A DNA stretch of 20,179 nt from Oscillospiraceae bacterium. Its GTDB lineage: Bacteria; Bacillota; Clostridia; Oscillospirales; Oscillospiraceae. Under the pieces are notes generated by a model that saw only the letters and a list, made by a program, of their open reading frames with translations, had not been told where the DNA came from and did not search any database. Positions 1 through 7,931 of this stretch are shown piece by piece. The stretch is from NCBI GenBank assembly GCA_016302405.1, contig JAEDNR010000029.1, forward strand, positions 1 to 20,179. Direction: 5' to 3'. Position 1 is the stretch's first letter. Every line of letters begins with the position of its first letter. A program made the position numbers and the translations under genes.

Positions 1-175
1 TTTTTCTTTGTGCTATTTGACGAAACCTTTCCTTAGTGAGACAGCCCCTTTTCAGATATTGGATAGCCACAAAGTGGCGCAAGGGGACATCCTCGATTGG
101 AACACGGTGACGTCAAATGCACAGGCAGGAAAACTGTATAGAAGTGCGCTCTCTTCACCGCCCTTGTGCAAGTGA
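1..175 (+). other. Possible 3' end of a gene cut by the window edge
   Basis: One plus-strand frame (codons from position 2) is open from the window edge to a TGA at 173-175, about 57 codons, while the other two plus frames are interrupted early. The predicted tail ends in LSSPPLCK and carries a DILDWNTV stretch, but I recognise no family. If real it would converge on the lipoprotein gene that ends at 192. An open frame of this length can arise by chance, no start is visible, and the sequence is as AT-rich as the neighbouring accessory pair, so this is only a weak candidate for a truncated reading frame. Confidence 0.2.
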
Positions 176-191
176 AAGGAAAGTACGCGGT

Positions 192-980
192 TTACTGGCT
201 ATACTCAAGCAATTGAAAGGTATAGGATTCACCGGGAATAACATCATAGATCACAACGGAATCGTCCTTGAACCTATCTCCTGCGCTCAAAGATGAAAGA
301 TAAATATTACCGGAGCCAACCATATAGCCAGCACTGTCGTACAGCTTATAGCTAATCATATCATACCCGGAATTGCTATTACCACTTGTCTTTTCTCCGG
401 TAATTGTGATGGATAGCTGCGGGAAGTAATCCTTGTCAAACTTATAATCTGCTCCTTGGATTTGAATGACAGACGCTGTGCCACCCATATAATCCCTTAC
501 CTTCAGGTCCAGTGGAAATGGATCAAATGTCACCTGGACATCTTCAATAGGCAGGCAGTACAGCGCATCGCAGTTCACTTCATCAAATTGAACCGCATTT
601 TCTTTGTATACAGTAAAATAGACTTTCCCGTTTGCAGACTTTCCAGCCGCAATCTCAGCGGCAGGAATCCTCACATTGGCAAGATATTGTTCCCCAGCAG
701 CCTGACTGGTATAATAACTGTAATCATCAGAAGAAACGGATTTTGTACCAGTGTATATTGCTTCCCCCTCATCATTTACGATTCGAATATCAATGTCAAC
801 ATCGGCTGACAAAGGCATATCGTTCTTGTCAGCCAGCCCGAAAAAAATGCTGTAATCGTTCGTTCCCTCATTATACTGGAAAGACCAGCTTTTCAGTGTT
901 TCGACACGAGACGCCGATGATCCGCACCCGCTCAGCAATAGTGCAAATACGAGCCCCCACATAAGAAAGATTCGTTTCAT
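192..980 (-). CDS. Secreted lipoprotein of unknown function (262 aa)
   Basis: The protein starts with a lipoprotein signal: Lys-Arg, a hydrophobic run, then the lipobox LLSGC with the lipidated cysteine at residue 19, so it should be anchored on the outer face of the membrane. The mature part is rich in Asp, Ser, Tyr and alternating hydrophobics, suggesting beta-sandwich domains; the C-terminal third, with a YKLYDSAGYMVGSG motif, resembles FxLYD-type domains (inference). I chose the ATG at 980 because the signal peptide begins there and a GAGGAG ribosome site lies just upstream; the frame stays open further upstream but that part is not signal-like. Its start overlaps the stop of the upstream cysteine-rich gene by 4 bp (ATGA), indicating translational coupling. 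Function is unknown; the lipoprotein call is firm. Confidence 0.85.
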   Translation of the reverse strand: MKRIFLMWGLVFALLLSGCGSSASRVETLKSWSFQYNEGTNDYSIFFGLADKNDMPLSADVDIDIRIVNDEGEAIYTGTKSVSSDDYSYYTSQAAGEQYLANVRIPAAEIAAGKSANGKVYFTVYKENAVQFDEVNCDALYCLPIEDVQVTFDPFPLDLKVRDYMGGTASVIQIQGADYKFDKDYFPQLSITITGEKTSGNSNSGYDMISYKLYDSAGYMVGSGNIYLSSLSAGDRFKDDSVVIYDVIPGESYTFQLLEYSQ

Positions 981-2128
981 TTCTGCATCTCCTCGTCTGT
1001 TCTTGCCTTTATTACATGGAGCATTTCTCGTTCGATTAAACGCTTTTTCTTGGGATCCATCGTGCAGTAATTGCCGCTGCAGCGGTCGCTCAGAAAGCAA
1101 GTCTCGCAGATAAGCCACTTGACTTCCTGCATAATCAATTCATCGTCACTGGAAAGTTCATAGGCTTCGATTTGCTGAACCCCTGTCGGATTGCGCAGCC
1201 CATAATCAATCAGCTTTCCGTTTCCGGTCTTTACATAACGATAGACCTCAGCTTCAAATGCAACGCTGTCACCTACACAAAACGCTTCAAAACCGGATTT
1301 GTCCATCCAGACATGATCTTCTCTTCCGTCGAACATCTCTCCGTCCGGAAACATGCCGCTGATAAAAATCCGTTTGAAGCAGATATACTTTTCTTTGACT
1401 TTCTCAATCTGCCCCATAAAACCCGACGGAATATTGAAATAGCATCGAGCAAAATGCGAGCGGTGATGACTTCCTAAAGAAGCAAGCTGAACATCAAGAT
1501 ATTCATTATAGGACAGTTTTTCTGCCCCAACGACATCCGCCTGAGAAGCTGGGTCAAAGAGGATTGCACCGCCTTCTTCGATTACACAGTTGTTCTCCCC
1601 ATAATAAGCCGCAAGGAGGGATTCTTCGCCCGGGTATTTGGCAATCAGTGCAGCAGCCTTTTTTAGCCGATTCTGCCGCTTGTATTCCTCGCACCGCTTC
1701 TTTTCAGATTGCTCCGCTAAGATACGCTCTTCAGTACGCTTAACCTCGCTTACTGTCAGCAAAGGTGGCAAATGGTCAGTATTATCATAATCACCATTTT
1801 CCAGACGCGTTTTGAACCGAGTAAGGATATTCTTGAGTTCTTGTTCTGACAGATATTTTGCCCGTTCAATGGAGCAACTATAACAGCAGCCAGTGCTTAT
1901 GTTCCCATGTCCAGCGCCATACATTATAGCAGTATTCCACGGGCAAAGATAGTGTTCTTTCTGAACAAGTCTTCCTCGCTTTAGCCCATCTTCAAACTCC
2001 GGGAAAATTGCCGGATTGCCGCACCCCTCATAGTCATCCGTCCAAAAGCCGGAAGGCCCTTTGTCTGCATGGCGAATCATTAAACTGAGCGCGTCAACCG
2101 TTGCCTTTTTTACCTGTTTGTTTCTCAT
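977..2128 (-). CDS. Cysteine-rich protein of unknown function, probably metal-binding (383 aa)
   Basis: No signal peptide or membrane segment is visible, so the protein is probably cytosolic. It has two cysteine groups. The N-terminal group is C36, C62 and the cluster C81-C82-x2-C85 (GCCYSC). The C-terminal group is C341-x2-C344-x5-C350-x4-C355. These are candidate zinc or iron-sulphur ligands. Between them are a charged, probably coiled-coil stretch near residues 120-165 and a globular region near 245-330 with conserved-looking motifs (SGMFPDGEMFDG, YGLRNPTG). The start is the ATG at 2128: GGAGG sits 8 nt upstream. An in-frame ATG at 2143 overlaps that ribosome site and has none of its own. 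The gene is co-transcribed with the lipoprotein gene, which overlaps its stop. I do not recognise the family; zinc-ribbon-like or Fe-S roles are both possible. Confidence 0.8.
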   Translation of the reverse strand: MRNKQVKKATVDALSLMIRHADKGPSGFWTDDYEGCGNPAIFPEFEDGLKRGRLVQKEHYLCPWNTAIMYGAGHGNISTGCCYSCSIERAKYLSEQELKNILTRFKTRLENGDYDNTDHLPPLLTVSEVKRTEERILAEQSEKKRCEEYKRQNRLKKAAALIAKYPGEESLLAAYYGENNCVIEEGGAILFDPASQADVVGAEKLSYNEYLDVQLASLGSHHRSHFARCYFNIPSGFMGQIEKVKEKYICFKRIFISGMFPDGEMFDGREDHVWMDKSGFEAFCVGDSVAFEAEVYRYVKTGNGKLIDYGLRNPTGVQQIEAYELSSDDELIMQEVKWLICETCFLSDRCSGNYCTMDPKKKRLIEREMLHVIKARTDEEMQK

Positions 2129-2204
2129 TTTTGTAACCTCCATTAATAAGTGCTGCCAATCGGCAACCTGACATATTAATAAGGCCTTTTGGTTTTATTC
2201 TGTT

Positions 2205-2234
2205 ATTGTAACATATACAACTGCTCGTTGTCAT
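2205..2234 (-). promoter_or_regulatory. Promoter for the cysteine-rich/lipoprotein operon
   Basis: On the minus strand, ATGACA (plus 2229-2234) and TACAAT (plus 2205-2210) are separated by 18 bp, with a TGT directly before the -10 giving an extended -10. It lies about 75 bp upstream of the start at 2128. The rest of the 2235-2373 gap holds no gene or clear terminator that I can see. Confidence 0.5.
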
Positions 2235-2373
2235 GTCCCTTATGGACTTCAGGTTTGGATCTTCAGTTGCATCCGCAAAGCTTTTCTGGACATTGTATTA
2301 CGCAATGATGTAATCTTCAGTTTTACTGTCTTACGAATGCACAGCAAATTCCGGTGGTTGTTTTGTAAAAGCG

Positions 2374-3591
2374 CTATTTTCCGGAAAGCTCCACGCTGCG
2401 GCGGAGAATGGAGCAAGGCGGGACCTGCTTTGGAAGCTGCAGGAAGAAGATGGACTGGGGGGTGCGGGGTTCCTCAAGAGGGACTCCGTCGCCGTCCGTC
2501 ATTATTTCCGCCGTAAATCCGAAAGGCGGCATATCCGGGCCCACAGCTTCCAATTCGTCCCCCGCGTGGAATTTATTGCGCAGGGAGCAGCGGGCAAGGC
2601 CGTTTGCGTCACAGTCCTCCACAATGGCCGCGATCTGCCACTGGCGGATGTACCGGGAATCCTCCGTATACTGCCCCGGATAGCCAAAGTAGAACCCGGT
2701 GGAATAGACCCGGTGGGAAACGTGCTCCACCTCATCCCGCCATCTTGCGTCCAGAGGAAGCCCCGCGGACACTGCGTCGATGCAGTGACGGTAGGCGCCG
2801 GTAACAATGGCTGCGTAGTACGCGGACTTTGCCCGGCCCTCCAGCTTGATGCAGTCCACCCCGGCTTCCATCAGTTCTCCCAGATGGTCGATCATGCACA
2901 TATCCCGGGAATTGAGAATATAGCTTCCCTTTTCGTCTTCAAAAATGGGAAAATATTCCCCGGGACGCTTTTCCTCCATCAGGGCGTACTTATACCGGCA
3001 GGGCTGGGCGCAGGCACCCCGGTTGGAGTCCCGCCCGGTCATGTAGTTACTCAGCAGGCACCGCCCGGAGTAGCTGACGCACATGGCGCCGTGGCCAAAG
3101 GTTTCCAGCTCCAACTCCGGGGAGGTTTTCTCCCGGATGGCCCGTATTTCTTCAAGGCTAACCTCCCGGGCAAGCACCACCCGGCTGGCACCCAGATCAA
3201 ACCAGGCCTGGGCACATTCGTAGTTCGCCACGGACTGCTGGGTGGAAATGTGCCGCTGGCAGCGGGGTGCGTACCGTCCGGCCAGAGTGAACGCTCCCAG
3301 ATCCGCCAGGATCAGAGCATCCACCCCGGCGTCATTCAGCCGTTCTAAGTATTCCGGCAGCCGGGCGACCTCATCGTTGCGGGGCATGGTATTCACCGTG
3401 ACATGTACTTTCACCCCATGGTCGTGGGCAAAAGCTACCGCCTTTGGAAGCGCCTCCGGGGAGAAGTTCCCCGCAAAGGAGCGCATGCCAAAGTCCGTAC
3501 CCGCCAGGTATACCGCGTCCGCGCCGTAGAGCACGGACATTTTCAGCTGCTCAGCATCCCCCGCCGGACTGAGCAGTTCCAGCTTCCCCAT
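2374..3591 (-). CDS. trhP: U32-family protein, probable tRNA U34 hydroxylation factor (TrhP-like)
   Basis: The protein (405 aa) begins MGKLELLSPAGD, the typical start of the peptidase U32 family, and carries the family signature at residues 163-181 (ETFGHGAMC ... GRC) with four cysteines at 171, 178, 194 and 198 that probably hold an iron-sulphur cluster. In E. coli and B. subtilis, proteins of this family (YegQ/TrhP, YrrN/YrrO) act in prephenate-dependent 5-hydroxyuridine formation at tRNA position 34; the older collagenase label is poorly supported. The ATG at 3591 is chosen by family alignment. It lies 1 bp after the mltG stop and has no strong ribosome site, so coupled translation is likely. 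An earlier in-frame ATG at 3639 would add 16 non-family residues. The mltG-U32 adjacency matches the B. subtilis yrrL-yrrM-yrrN-yrrO order, but the methyltransferase and one U32 gene are missing here. Confidence 0.85.
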   Translation of the reverse strand: MGKLELLSPAGDAEQLKMSVLYGADAVYLAGTDFGMRSFAGNFSPEALPKAVAFAHDHGVKVHVTVNTMPRNDEVARLPEYLERLNDAGVDALILADLGAFTLAGRYAPRCQRHISTQQSVANYECAQAWFDLGASRVVLAREVSLEEIRAIREKTSPELELETFGHGAMCVSYSGRCLLSNYMTGRDSNRGACAQPCRYKYALMEEKRPGEYFPIFEDEKGSYILNSRDMCMIDHLGELMEAGVDCIKLEGRAKSAYYAAIVTGAYRHCIDAVSAGLPLDARWRDEVEHVSHRVYSTGFYFGYPGQYTEDSRYIRQWQIAAIVEDCDANGLARCSLRNKFHAGDELEAVGPDMPPFGFTAEIMTDGDGVPLEEPRTPQSIFFLQLPKQVPPCSILRRSVELSGK

Positions 3592-3592
3592 A

Positions 3593-5260
3593 TCAGCCGT
3601 CGGCGTTGGCCTTTGCCAGCGCCGCCCGGTTGGCCTCATGCTCCTCCAGGGTTGTAGAGAAGATGTGGCTGCCTGCCATGGGATCGAGAACGTAGTAATA
3701 GTAGTTGGTGCTTGCCGGATTCAGCGCCGCCTGGAGGCTCGCAACGCCGGGGTTGGAAATGGGCGTGGGCGTCAGTCCGGTGTGATAGTAGGTGTTATAG
3801 GGGCTGTCGATTTTCAGGTCCTCGGCAGTCAGATCCGTCTTGCCATCCCACGCATAGACAATAGAGGCGTCAATGTTCAGATAGGCCGGGGTATCGCCCC
3901 AGTTAAACAGACGGTTGTAGATGACCGACGCGATGGTCGGGCTCTCCTTATTGCCGGAGGTTTCCTTTTCGATCATGGAGGCAACGATCACCAGGTCGTT
4001 CATAGACAGCTGATGGGTTGCGATATACTCTTCGCTTCTGCCGTCCTTACGCATCATATCGGAAATATGGTCGTTCAGAACCGGAAGCTGCTCCCGCATC
4101 TCCTGGGTAAACCGGGCATCGAAGTTATCCAGCATCTTTTCCAGAATATTTCTGGGAGAGTCGTTCTTGTAGAATTCATAGGTATCCGGGAACAGATACC
4201 CCTCCAGGCTGTAAAAGTCTCCACGGGAAACCCCTTCCAGGAACCAGTAATCTTTCAGTTCTCCGGAAGCGGCATAGGAGCCGATGTCCACAAAGGTACA
4301 GACCTTGTTTTCCTCCATAAGCTGGAAGATCTGCCGGCAGGTGTAGCCTTCGGGGATGGTCAGCTTTACCACGGAACGGGTAGAGCTGGGAGACATCATC
4401 TTGACCAGCGCATGGTAGTCATACCGGGTATTGAGATCCCAGATGCCGGGATGGATCTCACCTTCATCCACAGCGAAACTGGCGTAAAGCTTGAAAAGCT
4501 TGGGATAACGGATCAGGCCGCCCTTATACAGCTTATCAGTGATTTCATCGATGGTATCCGACTCGTACACCGTAATGGTAACGGGTTTATCCTCCCGTCC
4601 GAAAGCCAGAACATCCGTCGCGCAGACCCAGAGCATCCGTCCCAGGGTCACACCGATGGCAAGGACAATGGCTGCCCAAACCAGGGTCACCAGAATATTA
4701 GGAATGCCAAAGAAGCCCTCCCCTTTCTTCCGGCGGGGACGGCCTTTCCGGGCAGGACGGTCATGGGCAGGCACGGGCTCCTGCTCCGGGTGGGAATCCA
4801 GAAGGGTCTGGAATTCTTCGTCATCAACTTCCCGGTAGTCGTCCTCCGGGTCAGATTCCGGCCTGTCCGGCCGGATGTCCGCCTCCGCTTCCGCCAGGAA
4901 ATCCCCGGGCAGATCCTCCGCCTGGTCATACCTATAAACCGGCTGAGAATCGTATTCCTCCGGTTCGTCCAGCTCCGGGTCATCCAGAATGCTTAAATCG
5001 AAGGGCTGGTTTACTTCTCCGGGGTCCGGCATTCCGTGAAATCCATAGGCATCCTCATCCCGGGATATATGGTCATGCAGCTGCGGACTGACCAGCTTAT
5101 CATGGTCCAAAGAACCGGAGGCATCCTGTCTGTCTTCCTCCGGAAAAGCTTCCATCCCTTCCACCGGTATCTCTTCCGGGGCGTTTACCTCCGGCGTATC
5201 CGGATACCCGGGCCCGGCGGCGGAATCCTCCTCCGGGTTGGGAATGGGATATTCCTTCAT
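3593..5260 (-). CDS. mltG: Endolytic murein transglycosylase MltG (YceG-like)
   Basis: MltG cleaves nascent glycan strands in the membrane and is thought to set glycan length or release them from the synthase. The order is: a long acidic, Pro/Asp/Glu-rich, probably disordered cytoplasmic tail (residues 1-170), a basic patch (RKGRPRRKKG, 171-180), one membrane helix (about 186-208), then the extracellular YceG domain. The family motifs LEGYLFPDTYEF and ASMIEKET are present, with the catalytic glutamate at about E431, and the HTGLTPTPISNPG motif follows. At 555 aa it is longer than E. coli MltG (340 aa), nearly all because of the N-terminal tail. AGGAGG lies 8 nt before the start. It sits 15 bp after the DJ-1-like gene and 1 bp before the U32 gene in the same operon. 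Confidence 0.95.
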   Translation of the reverse strand: MKEYPIPNPEEDSAAGPGYPDTPEVNAPEEIPVEGMEAFPEEDRQDASGSLDHDKLVSPQLHDHISRDEDAYGFHGMPDPGEVNQPFDLSILDDPELDEPEEYDSQPVYRYDQAEDLPGDFLAEAEADIRPDRPESDPEDDYREVDDEEFQTLLDSHPEQEPVPAHDRPARKGRPRRKKGEGFFGIPNILVTLVWAAIVLAIGVTLGRMLWVCATDVLAFGREDKPVTITVYESDTIDEITDKLYKGGLIRYPKLFKLYASFAVDEGEIHPGIWDLNTRYDYHALVKMMSPSSTRSVVKLTIPEGYTCRQIFQLMEENKVCTFVDIGSYAASGELKDYWFLEGVSRGDFYSLEGYLFPDTYEFYKNDSPRNILEKMLDNFDARFTQEMREQLPVLNDHISDMMRKDGRSEEYIATHQLSMNDLVIVASMIEKETSGNKESPTIASVIYNRLFNWGDTPAYLNIDASIVYAWDGKTDLTAEDLKIDSPYNTYYHTGLTPTPISNPGVASLQAALNPASTNYYYYVLDPMAGSHIFSTTLEEHEANRAALAKANADG

Positions 5261-5275
5261 ACTGTGTTCCTCCTG

Positions 5276-5818
5276 TCAGCGAATCACAATCTCTCCCGCA
5301 ACTGTATCGGCAGTCTCCTGTCCCTTCAGGGCTGCCACCAGGGCAAGGCCAAAGGGAATGGAGCAGCCCGCGGCGGTGCCGGTGATCAGCATTCCGTCCC
5401 GCACCACTGCGGCGTCGGGAACCATATGGGCGCTTCCCATCTGGCCCTCCAGACCGGGATAGCAGGTAGCGTTCTTCCCGTCGGGGATCCCCATATCGGC
5501 AAGGACCGTAGGCCCGGCGCAGATAGCCGCCACAAATTTGCCGTTTTCCCAGGCAAAGCGCAGGGCATCCATAGAAGCCTTGCTGCCTCTTACCGTGGTA
5601 ACGCCGCCCATGCCGCCGGGCAGAATGATCATTTCCAGATCCGTCAGATCCATTTCCGGCAGGGTAATATCCGCCTCCACCGTAATGCCGTGGCTGCCAC
5701 GGACCTGCTTGCCGGCAACGCCGACGGTCAGAACCTTGACACCGGCCCGGCGCAGAAGATCCAGGGGGGCGATCGCTTCCATTTCTTCAAAACCTGTTCC
5801 AAGAAGCATGTAAACCAT
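5276..5818 (-). CDS. DJ-1/PfpI (YajL/ThiJ) family protein
   Basis: This is a 180-aa single-domain DJ-1 superfamily protein. The nucleophile-elbow cysteine is C100 in VAAICAGP, and the conserved acidic residue that activates it is the early glutamate in GFEEMEA (E12), both as in YajL/DJ-1. ILPGGMGG near 66-72 and ATCYPG after the elbow are further family hallmarks. Reported activities include chaperone, glyoxalase-like and protein-repair functions, and the sequence does not decide between them. The start at 5818 has GGAGGATTAATT just upstream; this ribosome site contains the stop codon of the kinase gene, so the two are tightly coupled (2-nt gap). An ATG 18 nt earlier would lie inside the kinase gene without its own ribosome site. 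Confidence 0.9.
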   Translation of the reverse strand: MVYMLLGTGFEEMEAIAPLDLLRRAGVKVLTVGVAGKQVRGSHGITVEADITLPEMDLTDLEMIILPGGMGGVTTVRGSKASMDALRFAWENGKFVAAICAGPTVLADMGIPDGKNATCYPGLEGQMGSAHMVPDAAVVRDGMLITGTAAGCSIPFGLALVAALKGQETADTVAGEIVIR

Positions 5819-5820
5819 AA

Positions 5821-6489
5821 TTAATCCTCCAAACAAGCCGCCACATGGCGGTAAATTTCTCCGTGAATATCTTCAATAGACCGCATGGCCCCATCCCGAA
5901 CACAGTCCACCACCGTCCAGCCATAGTAACGGGCCGCGGTCTTCCCCATCCTCCGGCATGTAGCCAGGTAGGCAGTGTTTGCTTCATGAATATCGGCCTT
6001 GGTATGGGTTGCCTGTTCCCGGCCCCGGAGAAGCGTTTCCGTAAAGTCCGTGGGCACGTCCAGATACAAAACAAGATCCGGTTTAGGAAGTCCCAGGTGG
6101 TCATACTCAAATTCATACAGCCACTTGAGAAAATCTTCCCGCTTCCCATCAGGCTCCTTGGATGCCTGATGCACCGCATTGGAGGTGGTGTACCGGTCCG
6201 CGATTACCAGGCCGCCGGATTCGTACCACTCCCCCCATACCTTCTTATACGAGGCATAGCGGTCCACCGCATAAAAAGAAGAAGCCGCATAAGCGCCCAC
6301 ATCCGAAGGGTCCGAACCGAATTCTCCGCCCAGATACATCCGAATCAGCTCGGAGCTTGGCTCGGAATACTGGGGAAAAACGATTTTCCGAAAGGGATGG
6401 TGGTCCCTTTCCAGGGCCTGGGTCAAAAGACGGAACTGGGTGGATTTTCCCGAGCCGTCCGTACCCTCGATCACAATTAGCTTACCCAT
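5821..6489 (-). CDS. tmk: Thymidylate kinase-like nucleotide kinase
   Basis: The protein (222 aa) has a P-loop GTDGSGKST (residues 9-17), a DRY motif at 98-100 followed by TTSNAVHQ, a DVP motif (LYLDVPTDF) and an arginine-bearing lid (RGREQ). This is the P-loop layout of dTMP kinase, which makes dTDP from dTMP and ATP for DNA synthesis. The DRY region deviates from the usual SSxAYQ wording, so a deoxynucleoside kinase of the same fold is an alternative. I use the ATG at 6489, where the beta strand preceding the P-loop begins and GAAGGA stands upstream; a start 24 nt earlier is possible but less likely. It heads the four-gene operon. Confidence 0.85.
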   Translation of the reverse strand: MGKLIVIEGTDGSGKSTQFRLLTQALERDHHPFRKIVFPQYSEPSSELIRMYLGGEFGSDPSDVGAYAASSFYAVDRYASYKKVWGEWYESGGLVIADRYTTSNAVHQASKEPDGKREDFLKWLYEFEYDHLGLPKPDLVLYLDVPTDFTETLLRGREQATHTKADIHEANTAYLATCRRMGKTAARYYGWTVVDCVRDGAMRSIEDIHGEIYRHVAACLED

Positions 6490-6551
6490 TTTTCTGTATC
6501 CTTCCGCAAACAATCATACATCGCCCAGTGGGGCACAGTATCATTTCGTAA

Positions 6552-6580
6552 AATATACCACATTTCCTACCGTTTGTCCA
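6552..6580 (-). promoter_or_regulatory. Promoter of the tmk-DJ1-mltG-U32 operon
   Basis: On the minus strand, TGGACA (plus 6575-6580) and TATATT (plus 6552-6557) are exactly 17 bp apart, with TGG before the -10 (extended -10). The predicted leader is about 55 nt and contains a short GCCC/GGGC stem near 6523-6534. Confidence 0.7.
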
Positions 6581-6652
6581 CTGTATCGGAAAACAGATTT
6601 TTTAAATTTCTATTTCCCTCTTCCCTTTCTCCGGAAAAAATCAGGTTCCCCA

Positions 6653-6681
6653 TTGCAAAAAAGCGTTAAAAATGATAAGAT
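6653..6681 (+). promoter_or_regulatory. Promoter of the DEAD-box helicase operon
   Basis: TTGCAA (6653-6658) and TAAGAT (6676-6681) are 17 bp apart, and TGA precedes the -10. The expected leader is about 50 nt and contains a weak GTGCC/GGCAC pairing (6691-6720). The 251-bp gap between the tmk and helicase starts holds these two divergent promoters and no extra gene that I can see. Confidence 0.65.
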
Positions 6682-6740
6682 AACAAAAAAGTGCCATATC
6701 CCTTTGGAGAAAAACGGCACCGTCATAAAGGAAAAAGAAA

Positions 6741-7931
6741 ATGGAAGAAAACAATATTACCTTTGAAAGTCTGGGGCTCTCCCCGGAAATGCTGAAAGCC
6801 CTTGAGAAAAAGGGCTACGGCTACCCCACTACCATTCAGGCGGAGGCCATCCCCTATTTTATGCAGTGGCGGGACGTCATCGCGAAGGCTCCCACCGGCA
6901 CGGGAAAAACCTTTGCTTTCGGGATCCCCATGATTGAACACATCGATGCGGAATCTTCTGAGGTTCAGGGACTGATTCTCGCGCCCACCCGGGAGCTTGC
7001 CATTCAGATCGGTGATGAGCTGCGGGGGCTTCTGACCTTTTACCAGGGCATCCGGGTCGCGGTTCTCTACGGTGGTGCGGGGATCGGCAGTCAGATCCAG
7101 CAGCTTCAGAAAAAGCCGCAGCTTGTTGTTGCCACGCCCGGCCGGCTGATGGACCACTATAACCGGAAGACCATTCGCCTGGACAAGGTGCAGACCATTG
7201 TTCTGGACGAGGCCGACCGGATGCTGGACATGGGCTTTTTCAAGGATGTCACCCGGATCATTGACAAGGTGAAGAACCGGAAAAACCTGGGTCTGTTCTC
7301 CGCTACCATCTCCCAGGAGGTCATGACTGTCTCCTGGATGTACCAGCGGGATGAAGTAGAGATCACCGTAGAGCCCAAGCAGGAGGACCGGCCGGACATT
7401 GACCAGTACAGCCTGAGCTGCACCCCTCTGGAAAAAGCGGAAACGGTGCTTCGGCTGATCCGCAGCCAGGGCTACGAGCGTGTGATGATCTTCTGCAACA
7501 CCAAGCACATGTGCCAGCGGCTGTCCGACGAACTGCAGCGGGCAGGCCTCGACTGTGAATGCCTGCACGGAGACATCAAGCAGAGCCTGCGGGAGAAAAC
7601 CATGCAGCGCTACAAAGCAGGAAAGCTTTCCGTCCTGGTGGCAACGGATGTTGCCTCCCGGGGCATCGATGTATACGATGTGGACTGTGTGATCAACTAC
7701 GATATTCCCGAGGAAAACGAATACTATATCCACCGGATCGGGCGCACCGGACGGGCCAGGAAAAAAGGTGTTGCCTGGAGCCTTGTGAGCAACTTCCCGG
7801 AAAAAGCGAAGCTGGACGAGATCGCCAAATTCTCCAACTACACGGTGAAACCCATGGTCCTGTCCCCTGAGGGTGTACTGACAGCCGAGGAAGTGAAGCC
7901 CGCTCCCGCCCCCAAGAGGCGCTTCCGTTGA
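6741..7931 (+). CDS. DEAD-box ATP-dependent RNA helicase
   Basis: All superfamily 2 DEAD-box motifs are present in order: Q motif region with the upstream aromatic and PTTIQ (residues 29-33), motif I APTGTGKT (50-57), Ia PTRELA, Ib TPGR, II DEAD (156-159), III SAT (187-189), V VATDVASRGID and VI HRIGRTGRA near 330-340. At 396 aa it is a minimal two-domain enzyme with only a short basic end (KRRFR), lacking the long RNA-binding tails of CsdA or CshA. Such proteins unwind short RNA duplexes in ribosome assembly, RNA decay or cold adaptation. AAAGGA lies upstream of the start. Its stop TGA overlaps the TTG start of the DprA-like gene, so the two are one operon. Confidence 0.95.
   Translation: MEENNITFESLGLSPEMLKALEKKGYGYPTTIQAEAIPYFMQWRDVIAKAPTGTGKTFAFGIPMIEHIDAESSEVQGLILAPTRELAIQIGDELRGLLTFYQGIRVAVLYGGAGIGSQIQQLQKKPQLVVATPGRLMDHYNRKTIRLDKVQTIVLDEADRMLDMGFFKDVTRIIDKVKNRKNLGLFSATISQEVMTVSWMYQRDEVEITVEPKQEDRPDIDQYSLSCTPLEKAETVLRLIRSQGYERVMIFCNTKHMCQRLSDELQRAGLDCECLHGDIKQSLREKTMQRYKAGKLSVLVATDVASRGIDVYDVDCVINYDIPEENEYYIHRIGRTGRARKKGVAWSLVSNFPEKAKLDEIAKFSNYTVKPMVLSPEGVLTAEEVKPAPAPKRRFR

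Noticed and set aside
3638..4996. A 452-codon open frame on the plus strand
   Set aside because: It lies opposite mltG, whose motifs are complete. The frame has no family features, and GC-rich antisense frames of this kind are common.
6723..7733. A long minus-strand frame across the helicase gene
   Set aside because: It is antisense to a gene with all DEAD-box motifs.
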